Shown here: one piece after another, positions 10,600 to 20,474 of the stretch
Layout of the letters: every line of letters begins with the position of its first letter
Numbering within the stretch: the first letter of the stretch is position 1
Assembly (NCBI GenBank): GCA_963575745.1
Contig: CAUYUJ010001336.1
Location: forward strand, 167,501 to 231,500
DNA: 64,000 nt
Reading direction: 5' to 3'
Origin: Prorocentrum cordatum
Lineage: Eukaryota; Sar; Dinophyceae; Prorocentrales; Prorocentraceae
Notes under the pieces: model-generated
What the model was told of the DNA's origin: nothing
The model's input: only the letters and a program-made list of their open reading frames with translations
Databases searched by the model: none
Translations under genes and position numbers: made by a program

Positions 10600-11338
10600 A
10601 AACCTAAATCGTCAGTCGGACACGCGCCGCTCGGGCGCGGTTGATCCTCCTTTCTTTCCTCCTCATTCTCCCCCTCTGTTTCTTTCGGCTTGCCTTGTTA
10701 TTCAAATTCCCATGTGCACTCGCATTATCAGCGCCCCCTTTGCTCTTTACTCCTTCTCCGCCTCCTCTTCATATCCTCTTCCCCCCCCCTCCTCCTCCTC
10801 CTTCTCCCCCCCATCCTCCTCTCTATTATTATCCTCCCCTTCCTCTTCCTCTATCATTTCCTTTCACCCCCTCTCCACATCTTCCTATAATCCTGCGCCC
10901 CCCTCCTCCTCCCCCTCTTCCTCCTCCCCCCCTCCTCCTCCTCCTCCTCCCCCTTCTCCTCCTTCTCCTTATCCTCCTTCTCCTGCTCTTCTTCCCCCCT
11001 CCTCCCCCGGTTTCTCCTCCTCCTGTTCCTCCTCCTCCTCTTCCTTCTCTCCTCCCTTCCCCCTCCCCCTCCTCCTCCTCCTCCTCCTCCTCCTCTCTCC
11101 TCCTCCTCCTCCTCCCCCCTCCTCCTCCTCTCTTCCTCCTCCTCCTCCTCCTCCTCCTCCTCCTCCTCCTCCTCCTCCTCCCCTCCTCCTCTCCTCCCCC
11201 TCCTCCTCCTGTTCCTCCTCCTCCTCCTCCCTCCTCCTCCTCCTCCTCCTCCCCCTCCTCCTCCTCCCCCTCCTCCTCCTGTTCCTCGCCCTCCTCGTCC
11301 TCCTCCTCCTCCTCCTCCCCCCCCCTCCTCCTCTAAGC
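10600..11338 (+). repeat. TCC/CTCC array
   Basis: After about 150 bp of mixed sequence, the plus strand from roughly 10760 to 11335 is almost wholly (TCC)n with C-run interruptions. The long Pro/Ser/Leu frames here are artefacts. Confidence 0.85.
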
Positions 11339-11559
11339 TGGCTTGGTGCAGTCCTTCTCTGGATTCTGCCGGCGCAGATCTTCAGAGCGGCGCGCGCTGG
11401 CGGGCCAAGACGCTTTCTCCCGCCCCATCAGGGCTTTCTCGCCGCGGCCCCCGCGGGCACGCATTCACGGCGCAGTTCGGGGAACCGCGAAAGCTCATGG
11501 CGGGGCGCGTCATCGAGTGAGAAGCGGGCGTGCGGGCGCTGCACGTGCGCGGGCGCATT

Positions 11560-12740
11560 GTGAGCATTGCGGTGCCTCTCGTGGTTCTGCACCTCTTGGT
11601 GGGCAGCTGGCTATTGGGGACGGGTTCCTGCCGCTTCAGGGTTCTGCAGCAGGTGGATGGACCGCCCCCAGGGCCAGTTCCTTCCAGGCCGCATGGGCGT
11701 CGCCCCTGGGCTCGGCATCGAGGGGCTGGAGCAGGCGATGCGATTTCCATGGGAGGCGGGCGCCGACCCGACGATCGTTGCGCAGCGCCAGAAGGACTTC
11801 GACCTGCGTCGCGCCCATAAACCCAACTCCACAGCATCGTGCTCCAGAAGCCGACTGTCCCCGACTTCTGCTGGAGCAGCGCCTCGACAGGGAGATCGCT
11901 CTCGCTGAGCAGCTCCAGCGCAAGCTGCGCGCGCTGCAGCAGCGCGTGGCCTCGGCGGCCGCGGAGCTGGACGCAGCCGACTCATAATACAATGCCGCAG
12001 TCCTTGCGATGCATGCGCAGACGGCGCATTCCGAGCAGAATCAGCAGCAGGCGAACGTCGATAGGCAGTCAACAGATGGTGTCTCGCTGGTGGACATCCT
12101 GGATGGCAACCTCGCGTCGCTGGAAGCGGCGTGTTCTAATTTGTCTAGCGCGGCTGCGCCTTGTAGCCGGGCCGCTGAAGAAGGAACCCTTCTCGTTCGG
12201 GAGGGGACCCGTTTTCTTTACTTGTTGTAACGTTCACTTGGGGTCTTCTGTGGGAATTCGAAGCTTAACTTATGGAGAAGATGGGGCATCGCCCCTTACT
12301 TAGGGTTCCTTATGACAGCGTTTCGACTGCACGGAGCCACGCCAAAGGAGAAGGAGGAGCTGGACAAGAAGGCGAAGGAGAGCACGAAGAGCACCCAGGA
12401 GTTCCGGTCCAAGACTGATTCTTTTCGGCAGCAGCGCGCAGCCAGGCTCAGCCGCTCGGAGGGCCAGAATCGAACGTGCAAAAGCAGCCAAGCTGCGGTT
12501 CCCGCGACGCCCGCCGCGTCTGCTGCCACGCCTGACCAGCCCAAATCAGAGTCAGGCCACCCCTCCACGGTGGAATCGTCGGTGACGGGCAGCGCCTCCT
12601 CGTCTGGCAGCTCGTCTGCCGCTGCCGCCACTGCTGGCGGCCGCCCCACCTACGCCGCCCTTCGCCGGCGAGCCCAGCAGCTGCTGGCCGCCAGGGGATC
12701 CGGCAAGGGCGGAGACGACCGGCCAGCAGCAGCATAGCCC
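11560..12740 (+). pseudogene. Broken coiled-coil protein, possibly a retroelement ORF1
   Basis: Coding character runs through two frames. One (about 11567-11820) ends with segments such as ADPTIVAQRQKDFDLRRAHK. The other (about 11850-12180) reads LLEQRLDREIALAEQLQRKL and continues as heptad-like helix past a single in-frame TAA at about 11985 into an Ala/Gln-rich helix. A third piece, 12312-12737, is Ser/Ala/Lys-rich and ends normally. Together these suggest a coiled-coil protein with a low-complexity tail, now disrupted by a frameshift and a stop. I recall similar helix-rich proteins as ORF1 products of dinoflagellate LINEs, but no reverse transcriptase follows. Assignment to that family is a guess. 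Confidence 0.35.
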
Positions 12741-12829
12741 GCGGACGGGCGGTTCTCTGTTCGACGTTCCTGGCCCCGAGAGGGGTAGCAGTCGACGTGC
12801 ACATATTCCTCTTCCTATATTTTTACAAG

Positions 12830-13545
12830 CCCGGGCGGGGGGAAAACCCATCGCCCCCCCCCAAAAAAAAAAACTGGACTCCCGGGACCTGGTGCCATGT
12901 GGCCCTCCGGACGGGCCTCGAAGCGGCCACCGGTCCTCGCGGGGCGTTTTGCCAAGCCTTCCCAGCACACTTAGGGCGATCAGGGGGGTCATCGGCGACG
13001 TCCCAGAGACCCCCAAGACAGCGCAAGAGCGCTCCAAGAGTGACCGATGTGACCTCAAGATGGCCCTAGAGGCTTCCAGGACGGCCCCAAAGAGGCCTCC
13101 AAGAGCACTCCCAAGAAGGCCCCCCGAGGCAAAAATCATTGATTTTCTGTTGGCTTTTGGTGAGTTTTGGGGTTATCGTTTTTTCGGCTTCCCGACGCTC
13201 CAAGACGACGGTCTTCTGGGCGTCCGAAGCCGCCTGCGAGGCCCCCAAATCGCCCCACAACCATCCGAAAGGGCTTCCAGGCAGTCCAAGAGAGCCCCAA
13301 AACGGCACAACACGGGTCCAAGATGGCCCTCAGAGAGCCTCATGGCGGCCCACGATGGCCCAAAAACACCCTCCGAAGAATTCCAAATCGCGATTCGGTC
13401 GTTCAGGGAGACGGCCCTTGGAGGCAGGGTGGCCCGAGGAGGCCCCTGGAGGCCCCCGGGATACGCCCAGGAGGCCTCCAGAAGGCCTTAAGAAAGCCCG
13501 AAACAACTTTTGCGAGGCCCCTAGGGGCTCTCCAAGGAGGAACCC
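12830..13545 (-). repeat. 12-nt modular satellite block with AT-richer spacer
   Basis: On the minus strand the block is a run of degenerate 12-nt units close to GGGCCGTCTTGG and GGGGCCTCTTGG. It is interrupted at about 13122-13205 by a spacer that starts GGAGCGTCGGGAAG and ends near TCAATGATTTTTGCCTC. The same array-spacer-array pattern recurs across the window in both orientations. Long frames here have no protein character. Confidence 0.75.
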
Positions 13546-13768
13546 CCGCAAAAAAAAACTGAGGAGCACGGGGGGAATGCGCAGGGCATGGCGAAAATAA
13601 GGAACAATAAGCATGGAGGAAGGATAACGAATAACATCATTATAGCGACGATGCCAGAAAAGGCAACCAGGAGTTATCGCTAAATTGTCGGCTTGACCTT
13701 CCTGCCATTCTGCCTGCGTACCAAGTTTCAAGGACCAAGGTGCATGGCGCGAAGCGCCACTGCAGTCT

Positions 13769-13810
<42 letters not shown>

Positions 13811-13945
13811 TGTATCTGGTGAGGTCTTCTGCTGGGATGTGGGAAGTTATTGTTTTGTTGTTCTTCTTGAAGGTGATTATTTCGGGGCGCCCTTTTTTTC
13901 CGAATTTCTTTGTAGCGCCGCTGCAGCGATAACCTGTTTTGTTTG
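13546..13945. other. No gene recognised; contains (TA)n
   Basis: An alternating TA run lies at about 13770-13804. The rest is mixed sequence without a supported gene. Confidence 0.5.
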
Positions 13946-14182
13946 TAAGGGCGCCACAAGAACAATCCTTGTTTGAGTGCGCCACAGAAGAGATCCCTCT
14001 TACAAGGCCGCCACAAAAAAGGATCCTTCTGCAATGCCGACACAGAAGGAATCCTTTTGTAAGGCCGCCACAAAAAGGGTTCCTTTATGAGGCCGCCACA
14101 AAAGGAATCGCTTTGTGAGGCTGCCACAAAAGGAATCCCTTTTGTAAAGCTGCCACAAAAGGAATCATTTTGCAAGGCCGCG
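13946..14182 (+). repeat. 28-29-bp palindromic minisatellite
   Basis: Eight copies of a 28-29-bp unit, each containing GCCACAAAAGGAATCCTTTT or a variant. The core AAAAGGAATCCTTTT is nearly self-complementary, so each unit can form a hairpin. Two further degenerate units occur near 14600-14660, after a T-rich tract. Confidence 0.8.
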
Positions 14183-14760
14183 AATCAGTTTTTGGCAGCG
14201 AGGAACGGACAACCAGGAAAACAATATAAACAAACAAGGAAGGCAAAGAAAACACAGCGAAACTATGACTAACAATGTGAGTATTGTGTTTTCGCATGTT
14301 TTCTTTCGGTGCCATTGTGTTTGGCTGAGTTTTCATGTCTCCTTTGGTGTTCAGTGTTTTTCTTGTAGTGTGTCAATATTTTCTGTGGTGGTTTCCAATG
14401 TTTTTGGCTGTGTTTCCACAGGTTTTCTGTTGTTGCCATTGCTTGTTGCTATGTTTTGTATAGGCTTTCTTTGGTGTTCATTTGTTTTGGCTGTGGTTTC
14501 GCAGTCTTTGTTTGTTGTTCTTTGTTTTTCGTTGTGTTTTCTTTGTTTTCATTGTTTATTCATTGTTTTCCTGGTTTTCCGCTTTTGGCTTCCGAAAACG
14601 GATCCGGCCGCAACAGAGAATCCTTTTCTAGGGCCGTTACTAAAGGAATCCTTGTGTTTTCAGCAGAGGACATTATTACAGGAAACACAACGTCCCTGGT
14701 TGGCGCTACCCGATGGGCATTTCCGCGCAGTTTTCATTGTCGTTGTAGGCCAGGGCATAC
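14183..14760. other. T/G-rich noncoding tract
   Basis: From about 14265 to 14590 the plus strand is rich in TTTTC, TTTGG and TTGTTG words. Its Phe/Val/Cys-rich frame looks hydrophobic, but I attribute this to composition. No signal peptide or domain is supported. Confidence 0.45.
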
Positions 14761-14789
14761 GCCATGGAAGCAGAGGACGGAAGCCCCCC

Positions 14790-15486
14790 ATGTCCGGCAA
14801 CGTGTTCTTCGACATCGACATCGAGAATTGCTTCGATGTGCTCCTCCTCAACAATTTGGAGGATGTGTCATTGGACTCGGGACTACCCAACTGTCATGTC
14901 TTTCAAGAACAACCACAAGTCGTGGAGAACATCTCTGTGCGATTATCTGGGCGTCAGCATGAAGGGCGCAAAGCGCGCTCTCATCCGCCACGTGCACCTA
15001 GCTGCTTCTCGCAACGATCTGCCTTTCCTGCGGGATCTGTCTCGGGAGATTAAGGAGGCCGCGAACCGCTTCCTAAGTCTGCCTCAGTTGTCACATTTGC
15101 AGGATATGTTCAACGAGAGGCCAAACCCGACGGCTACAAGATTGCACTATGCACTGTCCAGTATTGACGATTCAATCGTGGACGAAGCCGAGACGACACT
15201 CAAGACAATGGGCGGGATCACTATTAACACCTACATGGTTGACGGGATGATTATCGCAGCCCCGCCGACAGCCGTTTCGGACATCGACATGGTTTTATCG
15301 GCGTGCTCGGCTCGTCGAAGAGCGACCTTCACCGTGCAACAGTTCCACCCGCAGAGCGGCGAGAGGGGCCCCCTTGGCGGCGCCGCGCAGCTGAGCGCGC
15401 TCGAGCGAGAGCAGCAACTCACGTACATTCAACTCCGAGACGGAACCATCAGCTCCGATAGCGAGTTCCTCGGATTGGTCACGTAA
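14790..15486 (+). pseudogene. Frameshifted protein with DIDIEN and VDG motifs, family unassigned
   Basis: In one frame, FFDIDIENCFDVLLLNNLED (about 14806-14865) gives a D-x-D-x-x-N motif. After a frameshift near 14880 the neighbouring frame continues for about 200 residues. It contains DYLGVSMKGAKRALIR, then DLPFLRDLSREIKEAANRFL, a helix with LHYALSSIDDSIVDEAETTL, and finally INTYMVDGMIIAAP before a stop. I recall a family with this order of motifs (acidic-Asn motif, then a strand ending F/V-D-G) in dinoflagellates and some large DNA viruses. It resembles a polymerase or primase palm, but I cannot name it, so function stays open. The frameshift makes this copy non-functional as it stands. Coding-like helices continue to about 16.6 kb. 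Confidence 0.4.
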
Positions 15487-15778
15487 ATGGAGCGCCGCCA
15501 CAGCCGCTCCGCGTCTCTGTCGAAGAACTTGATGAAACAGCATCCTCGGCCAGAGCTACTTCGCCACAGTAGCTCCTTGCCAGATGTACCAGACAGACCG
15601 TCGAATTCGACGGGCAGAACGGGGGCGCCCGCGGGGATTCCGGACGAACAGTTCGCCCGAGCAGGGCATTCGCGCCGCTTTCCGGAGCTGCGTGCTCTCG
15701 GCGCCGCGGGGCTGCCCGGGTAGCGCGTGATCGGCGACGCCGTGTGGAGAGCGCGCACAGCGCGCCATTCTCGCTCAC

Positions 15779-16585
15779 ATGCTGCGGAGGCGATCCGCGA
15801 CCCTTCCCGGTTCGTTTCAGATCGCAGCGCGGCCAGAGCACTCGGCGGAGCGCGTCGACGCGGAGTCGTTCCTAGATGCGCAGGAGGCATTGTTCACATA
15901 TGCCATCAATCTGCGCGATGCAATGGGCGTTGATCGGTCCGCGCCCACCATGCTCGCCTCCATGGAGCAGTCCCTGGAGGAAGATTTTGGCGGCGAGGCT
16001 TGGTACCTCCGCATTCTGATCATGCGGGAGCTCCGCCGCTCGACGGGCGACGCTCTCGGCGGTTCGAGCTGCGCCGCGCGCGGCCGTCTGAGCGCGGACT
16101 TGCTTCCGCGTGGGCCCCGTCGCGTCTGCCAGGGGTGTCTCCGCTCATCGCCGCCAGGCGCTGTGGCTTCTTCGTCGTTTCCTGCGCCGCCAGACTCGGG
16201 CGCCTGCCGCCTCTTCGGCGACCGGGGATCTGATTCCGTCGGGTTCGCGCAGTTCACGTTGAGTCAAGCAGACGAACAATTTGGGTGGATCCAGTTTGAC
16301 GCGTCTTCTTTGAACGGCGGCTCGGCTGCAGACCTTCAAGCGCCTGGCGAGGGCGTCGAGGTCGGGGGCGGAGACAAAGGTCGGGTTGGCAGCTTTTCCT
16401 CTGAATGCATTATCTTGTTGTCTCGCCAGGAGTTCGACGAAAAGAGCGGATGTCTTCGGGGCCGGGGATGCCAGAGTAGAGGTAATATTTTCTTCATCCC
16501 GGGGGGGGGGGGGGGGGCGGGCCCAAATCGCGCGATGATCGGAGCGTCTGGGAACTTGCGATTCGAAAATTTACGTTTGGCGTAG
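15779..16585 (+). pseudogene. Coding-like remnant downstream of the DxDxxN protein
   Basis: A 268-codon frame begins with a helix-rich portion (VDAESFLDAQEALFTYAINL, then SMEQSLEEDFGGEAWYLRIL) and becomes low-complexity after about residue 90. It ends just beyond a run of 17 G at about 16501-16517. The first 90 residues have normal composition and may belong to the same broken protein as the preceding entry. No family is recognised. Confidence 0.3.
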
Positions 16586-17190
16586 TGTAATGATTTGACG
16601 GGGCCCATCTAGGATTTGCTTTGTAACAATAAGAAACGTCATCTTTGCCATGCTCAGGAACCCGACGAGAGCGTCGAGGGCGATGCAGCCGGCGACGCGG
16701 TGAACAGCGACGTCGACAACGGCGGCGAACACCCTGGCCTCGACGACGCTGACGTGAGCGATGCGTCGTCGGAGAACCCCCCCCTGCGACGTCGATTTCC
16801 TGGGCGACGCGTTCGACGAGGGCGAGGACTCGGAAGAGGAAGGCGAAATGCCAGAGCAGGATTATGAGGATGAGCTCGCGGAGGAGTTTACATGCTCTGA
16901 CGGCTATCTGACATGCGCGCATTTTTGTGGAGTCCTCCTGTGCGACGATGACGACGACGCTGCAGACCACTTCGCGGAACTGCCGCCGCCCCCGCCCTCG
17001 CCAGCTGATTCTCTGGGCGGCGCTACAGGAGCAGCCAAAAAGCGACCCGCCGCGGCAATGTCACGCGCAGGGGGCACTTGCACACCAAAGAGGGGGAAAG
17101 CCAGGATGCGCGCGCGCCCGAAGAAGTTGCGCAAGGAGAGGTTGTCCAGTGCATGGAAAAGACCCCGTTGGTTCGCCACGGCATAACTGC
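16586..17190 (+). pseudogene. Acidic/basic low-complexity coding remnant
   Basis: Overlapping frames encode an Asp/Glu-rich stretch (for example DEGEDSEEEGEMPEQDYEDE) followed by a Lys/Arg-rich stretch. The acidic run switches frame near 16790. It could be the linker region ahead of the transposase-like remnant, or an independent fragment. No domain is recognised. Confidence 0.25.
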
Positions 17191-17224
17191 GCGATCTCGC
17201 AGAGATCGCGCCACTTCGGTTTGG

Positions 17225-18116
17225 AATATGAACGATGTCGTGGCGGCCAGCGAGAAGAAGGCTTTAATTTCGCGCCTCGCCAAGGATGATGTCCTGAAGA
17301 ATTGGATTCACTCTCATTGTCCGCATTGCGGCGAGGAGCGGGTCGGACCGTCGCGACGGGCTTGGGGATCGCTTCAAAATCGCTCCGAAGCCAGGTGCGG
17401 CCCCTATTCGGGCTCATCTCGGGCTTGACGCACTCGCAGAATCACGCGCTGCGGGGGGGCAGCGCCAAGTTCATCAGCGAGATGTCACAGCGACTCGATG
17501 CACGCCTGGCGAAGGGCGTCGCCGCCCGGGAGAATAGGATCCAATTTGGAGACGCTCTTAATAAGTAGTAAGTAGTGGCGCGACGTCGAGGCGATAGAGG
17601 TCGACTTGGGCAAAGAGTTCGTCACCGATAACGCCAAGGACAAACTCAGGTGGCCCCAGTGGGCCGGCATAGTCGAGCGGGGCAGACTAAGCAGCTTAGT
17701 ACTTTTCCGCGCGAAACCCAAACTCACAGGCAGGAGGGCCCCTGGCCCTGGGCCCACCAAGAAATCAGATTGCTACCCCATGGTGAAGATGAAGGGGCGT
17801 GAGATTCTCTTGCGCACTGACGGCGCCCCACGGTTACATCACCCACAAGCCAAAACAATACGGAAAAATCCTGCGCCCCAAATGCGCGCAGCTCTTCGCC
17901 CACAACATGGACGGGCCCACAGCGCACGCGAAAGGTGTCGCCCAGATAATCGATCGGTGTTGGCAGCAGATTCGGAAGTTTGTGGGCAGACGATCCGCCG
18001 CAGGCTCATCCCAGAAGAGGATGGATGCGCGCGTGCGCGCTGTGCAGTGGGCCTGCTGGCACCAAGATGACGATTTGTTCCTGAGTGCAGGGGAAGTTGC
18101 CAGGCGTCGCTGCTGA
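17225..18116 (+). pseudogene. Degenerate ISXO2/IS1595-like DDE transposase
   Basis: The pieces run in the order expected of a dinoflagellate family I recall as ISXO2-like: a helix (KNWIHSH), a zinc-ribbon half CPHCGEERVGP near 17318, ENRIQFGDALNK (about 17530-17566), then VEVDLGKEF-type sequence leading into RWPQWAGIVERG (about 17651), RRAPGPGPTKKSD, an ILLRTDGA motif (about 17808), and finally AHAKGVAQIIDRCWQQIRKF (about 17917-17976) ending QWACWHQDDDLF. They lie in at least three frames. Near 17567 about ten extra bases (TAGTAAGTAG) introduce a stop where the family appears to continue WRDVEAIEVDLGKE. Such enzymes cut and paste DNA with a DDE-type nuclease. This copy is inactive. The assignment rests on remembered motif order. 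Confidence 0.5.
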
Positions 18117-18169
18117 ACTGGCACTTCATTTCTGAGTTCGCACTTGCATCTTTTGAACAAAACACATAT

Positions 18170-18263
18170 TTCCAGATATCAGCGGTAGACCTGAACATAT
18201 TTACACATATTTTTATATATACACACATACATACATTTAGATAGACATATACGTACATATGTA
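18170..18263. repeat. AT-rich TATACA-type tract at the element border
   Basis: Alternating TA/CA words abut the outer end of the recombinase retrotransposon at 18264, marking a plausible insertion boundary. Confidence 0.5.
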
Positions 18264-18607
18264 CATTTCAGGTGCGATCCCAAAGAACGGGGCCCCACCC
18301 CAGTGAACCTTAAGAGGACCTAAGAGAGCCTTAGCCTACAGCCCTAGACGCCACACCCTAGAGGCTCTGGGCACTTGGGCCCTAGTGGCCGGGACGTGCC
18401 TGCGCGTGGCGCTGCTGAATACGAAACTCACTCAATATTTTCCTGCACGGACCTCGAGAGATAACTTGTTATCATTCACTGCTGAGAAATATTCACATCT
18501 GTGTGCGGTCACGCACACCTCCCCGGCAGACTGGAATGAACGTGTGATCTGATGAAAAGCCTGCGTTGAAAGAAAGGCACTCGGTCGACCTGATCTTCGC
18601 TAGGTCC
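18264..18607 (-). repeat. Terminal repeat B2 of the recombinase element
   Basis: This 344-bp sequence is repeated at 18872-19215 with about three substitutions, all near 18436-18442. On the element strand it is the outermost segment, consistent with B2 in the A1-ORFs-B1-A2-B2 layout of PAT/Ngaro elements. Confidence 0.7.
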
Positions 18608-18871
18608 GAGCGAGGGGGAGGGATGCCTGAAGGGAAACGGTAAGAACCCCCCGCTGCGTGGTGCTGACCACGGCTCGGGGGGGACGGCAGAACGAACGGG
18701 CAGCAAGTGAGACCTGTACCGAGGACCGAGGGCTGGGAGGGTGCCTTGAACTTGAAACGGTTTCGGGCGCAGGCAAGACCTGGAGACAACGTCCGAAACA
18801 ACAAGACATATCCCGCCCTATGGCCCCTTCGCTAACCTATCTGAAAATCAACGTTCACAAACTCACTCACC
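18608..18871 (-). repeat. Putative A2 segment between the two B repeats
   Basis: A unique 264-bp segment lies between the two B copies. In split-direct-repeat elements a second copy (A1) should lie at the 5' end. None is visible beyond the N gap, so this is an inference. It is the segment to look for when the gap is filled. Confidence 0.45.
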
Positions 18872-19215
18872 CATTTCAGGTGCGATCCCAAAGAACGGGG
18901 CCCCACCCCAGTGAACCTTAAGAGGACCTAAGAGAGCCTTAGCCTACAGCCCTAGACGCCACACCCTAGAGGCTCTGGGCACTTGGGCCCTAGTGGCCGG
19001 GACGTGCCTGCGCGTGGCGCTGCTGAATACGAAACTCACTCAAATTTTCCCTGCACGGACCTCGAGAGATAACTTGTTATCATTCACTGCTGAGAAATAT
19101 TCACATCTGTGTGCGGTCACGCACACCTCCCCGGCAGACTGGAATGAACGTGTGATCTGATGAAAAGCCTGCGTTGAAAGAAAGGCACTCGGTCGACCTG
19201 ATCTTCGCTAGGTCC
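18872..19215 (-). repeat. Internal repeat B1 of the recombinase element
   Basis: A near-identical copy of 18264-18607, 608 bp away, lying immediately downstream of the last coding frame of the element. A short frame overlapping it is not a gene. Confidence 0.7.
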
Positions 19216-19244
19216 TCGCTCCACCACCCGTACTCGCTTGCGGC

Positions 19245-20474
19245 CTATGCTGAGGGCTCGGGCACGCTGTGGCTGGCGCCCTCGCCCATCTTTGTGTCCG
19301 GGGAGCCCTCGTCGGCGGCGATCCCGTCGGCGGCAGAGGACTCGTCCTCGGCGCCCGGCGCCGATGACGAGCGAAAGGCCCCGTTCCCGTCTCGCGGCCA
19401 AGCCCAGGCGGCTAGGCGCTTGCTCCACCTCCAGATCCTCATCGGCACTGAGGGTGGTGTGATGGCTGGAGCGTGTTGTAGGGCTGACTTGGATAGAGTG
19501 AGGTCTGGCTTGTCGATAGTCGCCTGGATAGCTTCTTGCAGCAGCTCTGAGATCCGAACCGTCTGAGTGGTAGCGTCCTCGGTCAGCGACCACAGGGGGT
19601 TGGCCCAGCGTACGTTGTAGGTAACACCTGCAGTCCTCCAGGCCAAGCCCACGTGGCCCGTATCGAACCAGGCCATCCAGAGGTCCAGGGAGGTATAGGA
19701 TGAGTCGCTGATGAAGAGGTGCTTGTGTACTTCCACCAGCGGGCGAGAAGGTGATGCAAAAATCAAAATATCCGCCAAAGCCTGGAGCCAGTGGTCGGGC
19801 AGTCCCATCACCGCTCGAGCCTCTGGCGTAGTCAGTACGTCCTCGACGTACTCGTTTCCATCGAAAAAGATGCGGCCGGCGGAACTGTTGACCGTAACAT
19901 TCGTGAGGTCGATGCCTTCCCAAGCGGTCTCGGCGAGGCTGAGGGTGTTGTCGGTGAGGGCGCTGAAGATCCGTGCCGCGCTCGACGACACGTTCGCACC
20001 TGCGCCCATCATGCGGCCTGCCGCCCCACCGACTTCCTCGGCCACGTCCGAGGCGATGCTCATCGAGCGTGCGAACAGGGGGCTCCACGCCGTAGTCAGT
20101 AGCACCGCCAAGATGAGCACAGCACAGCTGCAGCCCCCGCTGCAGCTGGAAGACAACTTAGCCAACTTCCACAGGTACCATACAGAAGAAACTCGTCGGC
20201 GGGTCGGCTGCGGCCTGGGGGTCGCCCATGAAGTCGGCACTCCAGGCGCCGCCTTAGCCATTGGCGGTGTTGCCGTACCCGTCGGCGTTGGTGACGGCGT
20301 CAGCCCAAAAGGTGAAACCAAACTAGTCGGCGTAGGTGGGTAGCTCGGTAGTACCCAGGACGAGTTCCCGGTAGAGAAAGGTGATGGCGGTGGCGTGCTC
20401 GATCTGGCCGTCGGTATCGTCTCTGGTGTCGCCCATGACCCGTCAGCCAGGCGTCTGGAGCCCTTCGGTGCCAT
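19245..20474 (-). CDS. Fourth ORF: single-span membrane protein of the retrotransposon
   Basis: The first ATG (20474) lies 32 bases inside the end of the recombinase frame, and the product is about 409 residues. Residues 1-95 are Ser/Pro/Thr-rich. A hydrophobic segment, CSCAVLILAVLLTTAWSPLF (about residues 115-134), is a clear membrane-span candidate. It is followed by about 200 residues of balanced composition with potential N-glycosylation sites NVS and NVT/NSS, and an acidic Ser/Ala tail. There is no signal peptide, so a type II or III topology is likely. DIRS and Ngaro elements normally have Gag, Pol and recombinase only; some Ngaro elements carry an extra hydrolase ORF, which this does not resemble. 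An envelope-like or membrane-targeting role is conceivable but unproven. The overlap suggests coupled translation or frameshifting. Confidence 0.6.
   Translation of the reverse strand: MAPKGSRRLADGSWATPETIPTARSSTPPPSPFSTGNSSWVLPSYPPTPTSLVSPFGLTPSPTPTGTATPPMAKAAPGVPTSWATPRPQPTRRRVSSVWYLWKLAKLSSSCSGGCSCAVLILAVLLTTAWSPLFARSMSIASDVAEEVGGAAGRMMGAGANVSSSAARIFSALTDNTLSLAETAWEGIDLTNVTVNSSAGRIFFDGNEYVEDVLTTPEARAVMGLPDHWLQALADILIFASPSRPLVEVHKHLFISDSSYTSLDLWMAWFDTGHVGLAWRTAGVTYNVRWANPLWSLTEDATTQTVRISELLQEAIQATIDKPDLTLSKSALQHAPAITPPSVPMRIWRWSKRLAAWAWPRDGNGAFRSSSAPGAEDESSAADGIAADEGSPDTKMGEGASHSVPEPSA

Noticed and set aside
10641-11563. Pro/Ser/Leu frames over 200 codons
   Set aside because: Translation of the TCC array in three frames.
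14265-14600. Hydrophobic Phe/Val/Cys frame suggestive of a membrane protein
   Set aside because: T/G-rich composition explains it, with no charge pattern or conserved start.
19117-20088. A 323-codon minus-strand frame
   Set aside because: Shadow of the membrane-protein and recombinase frames that runs into terminal repeat B1. It lacks domain character.
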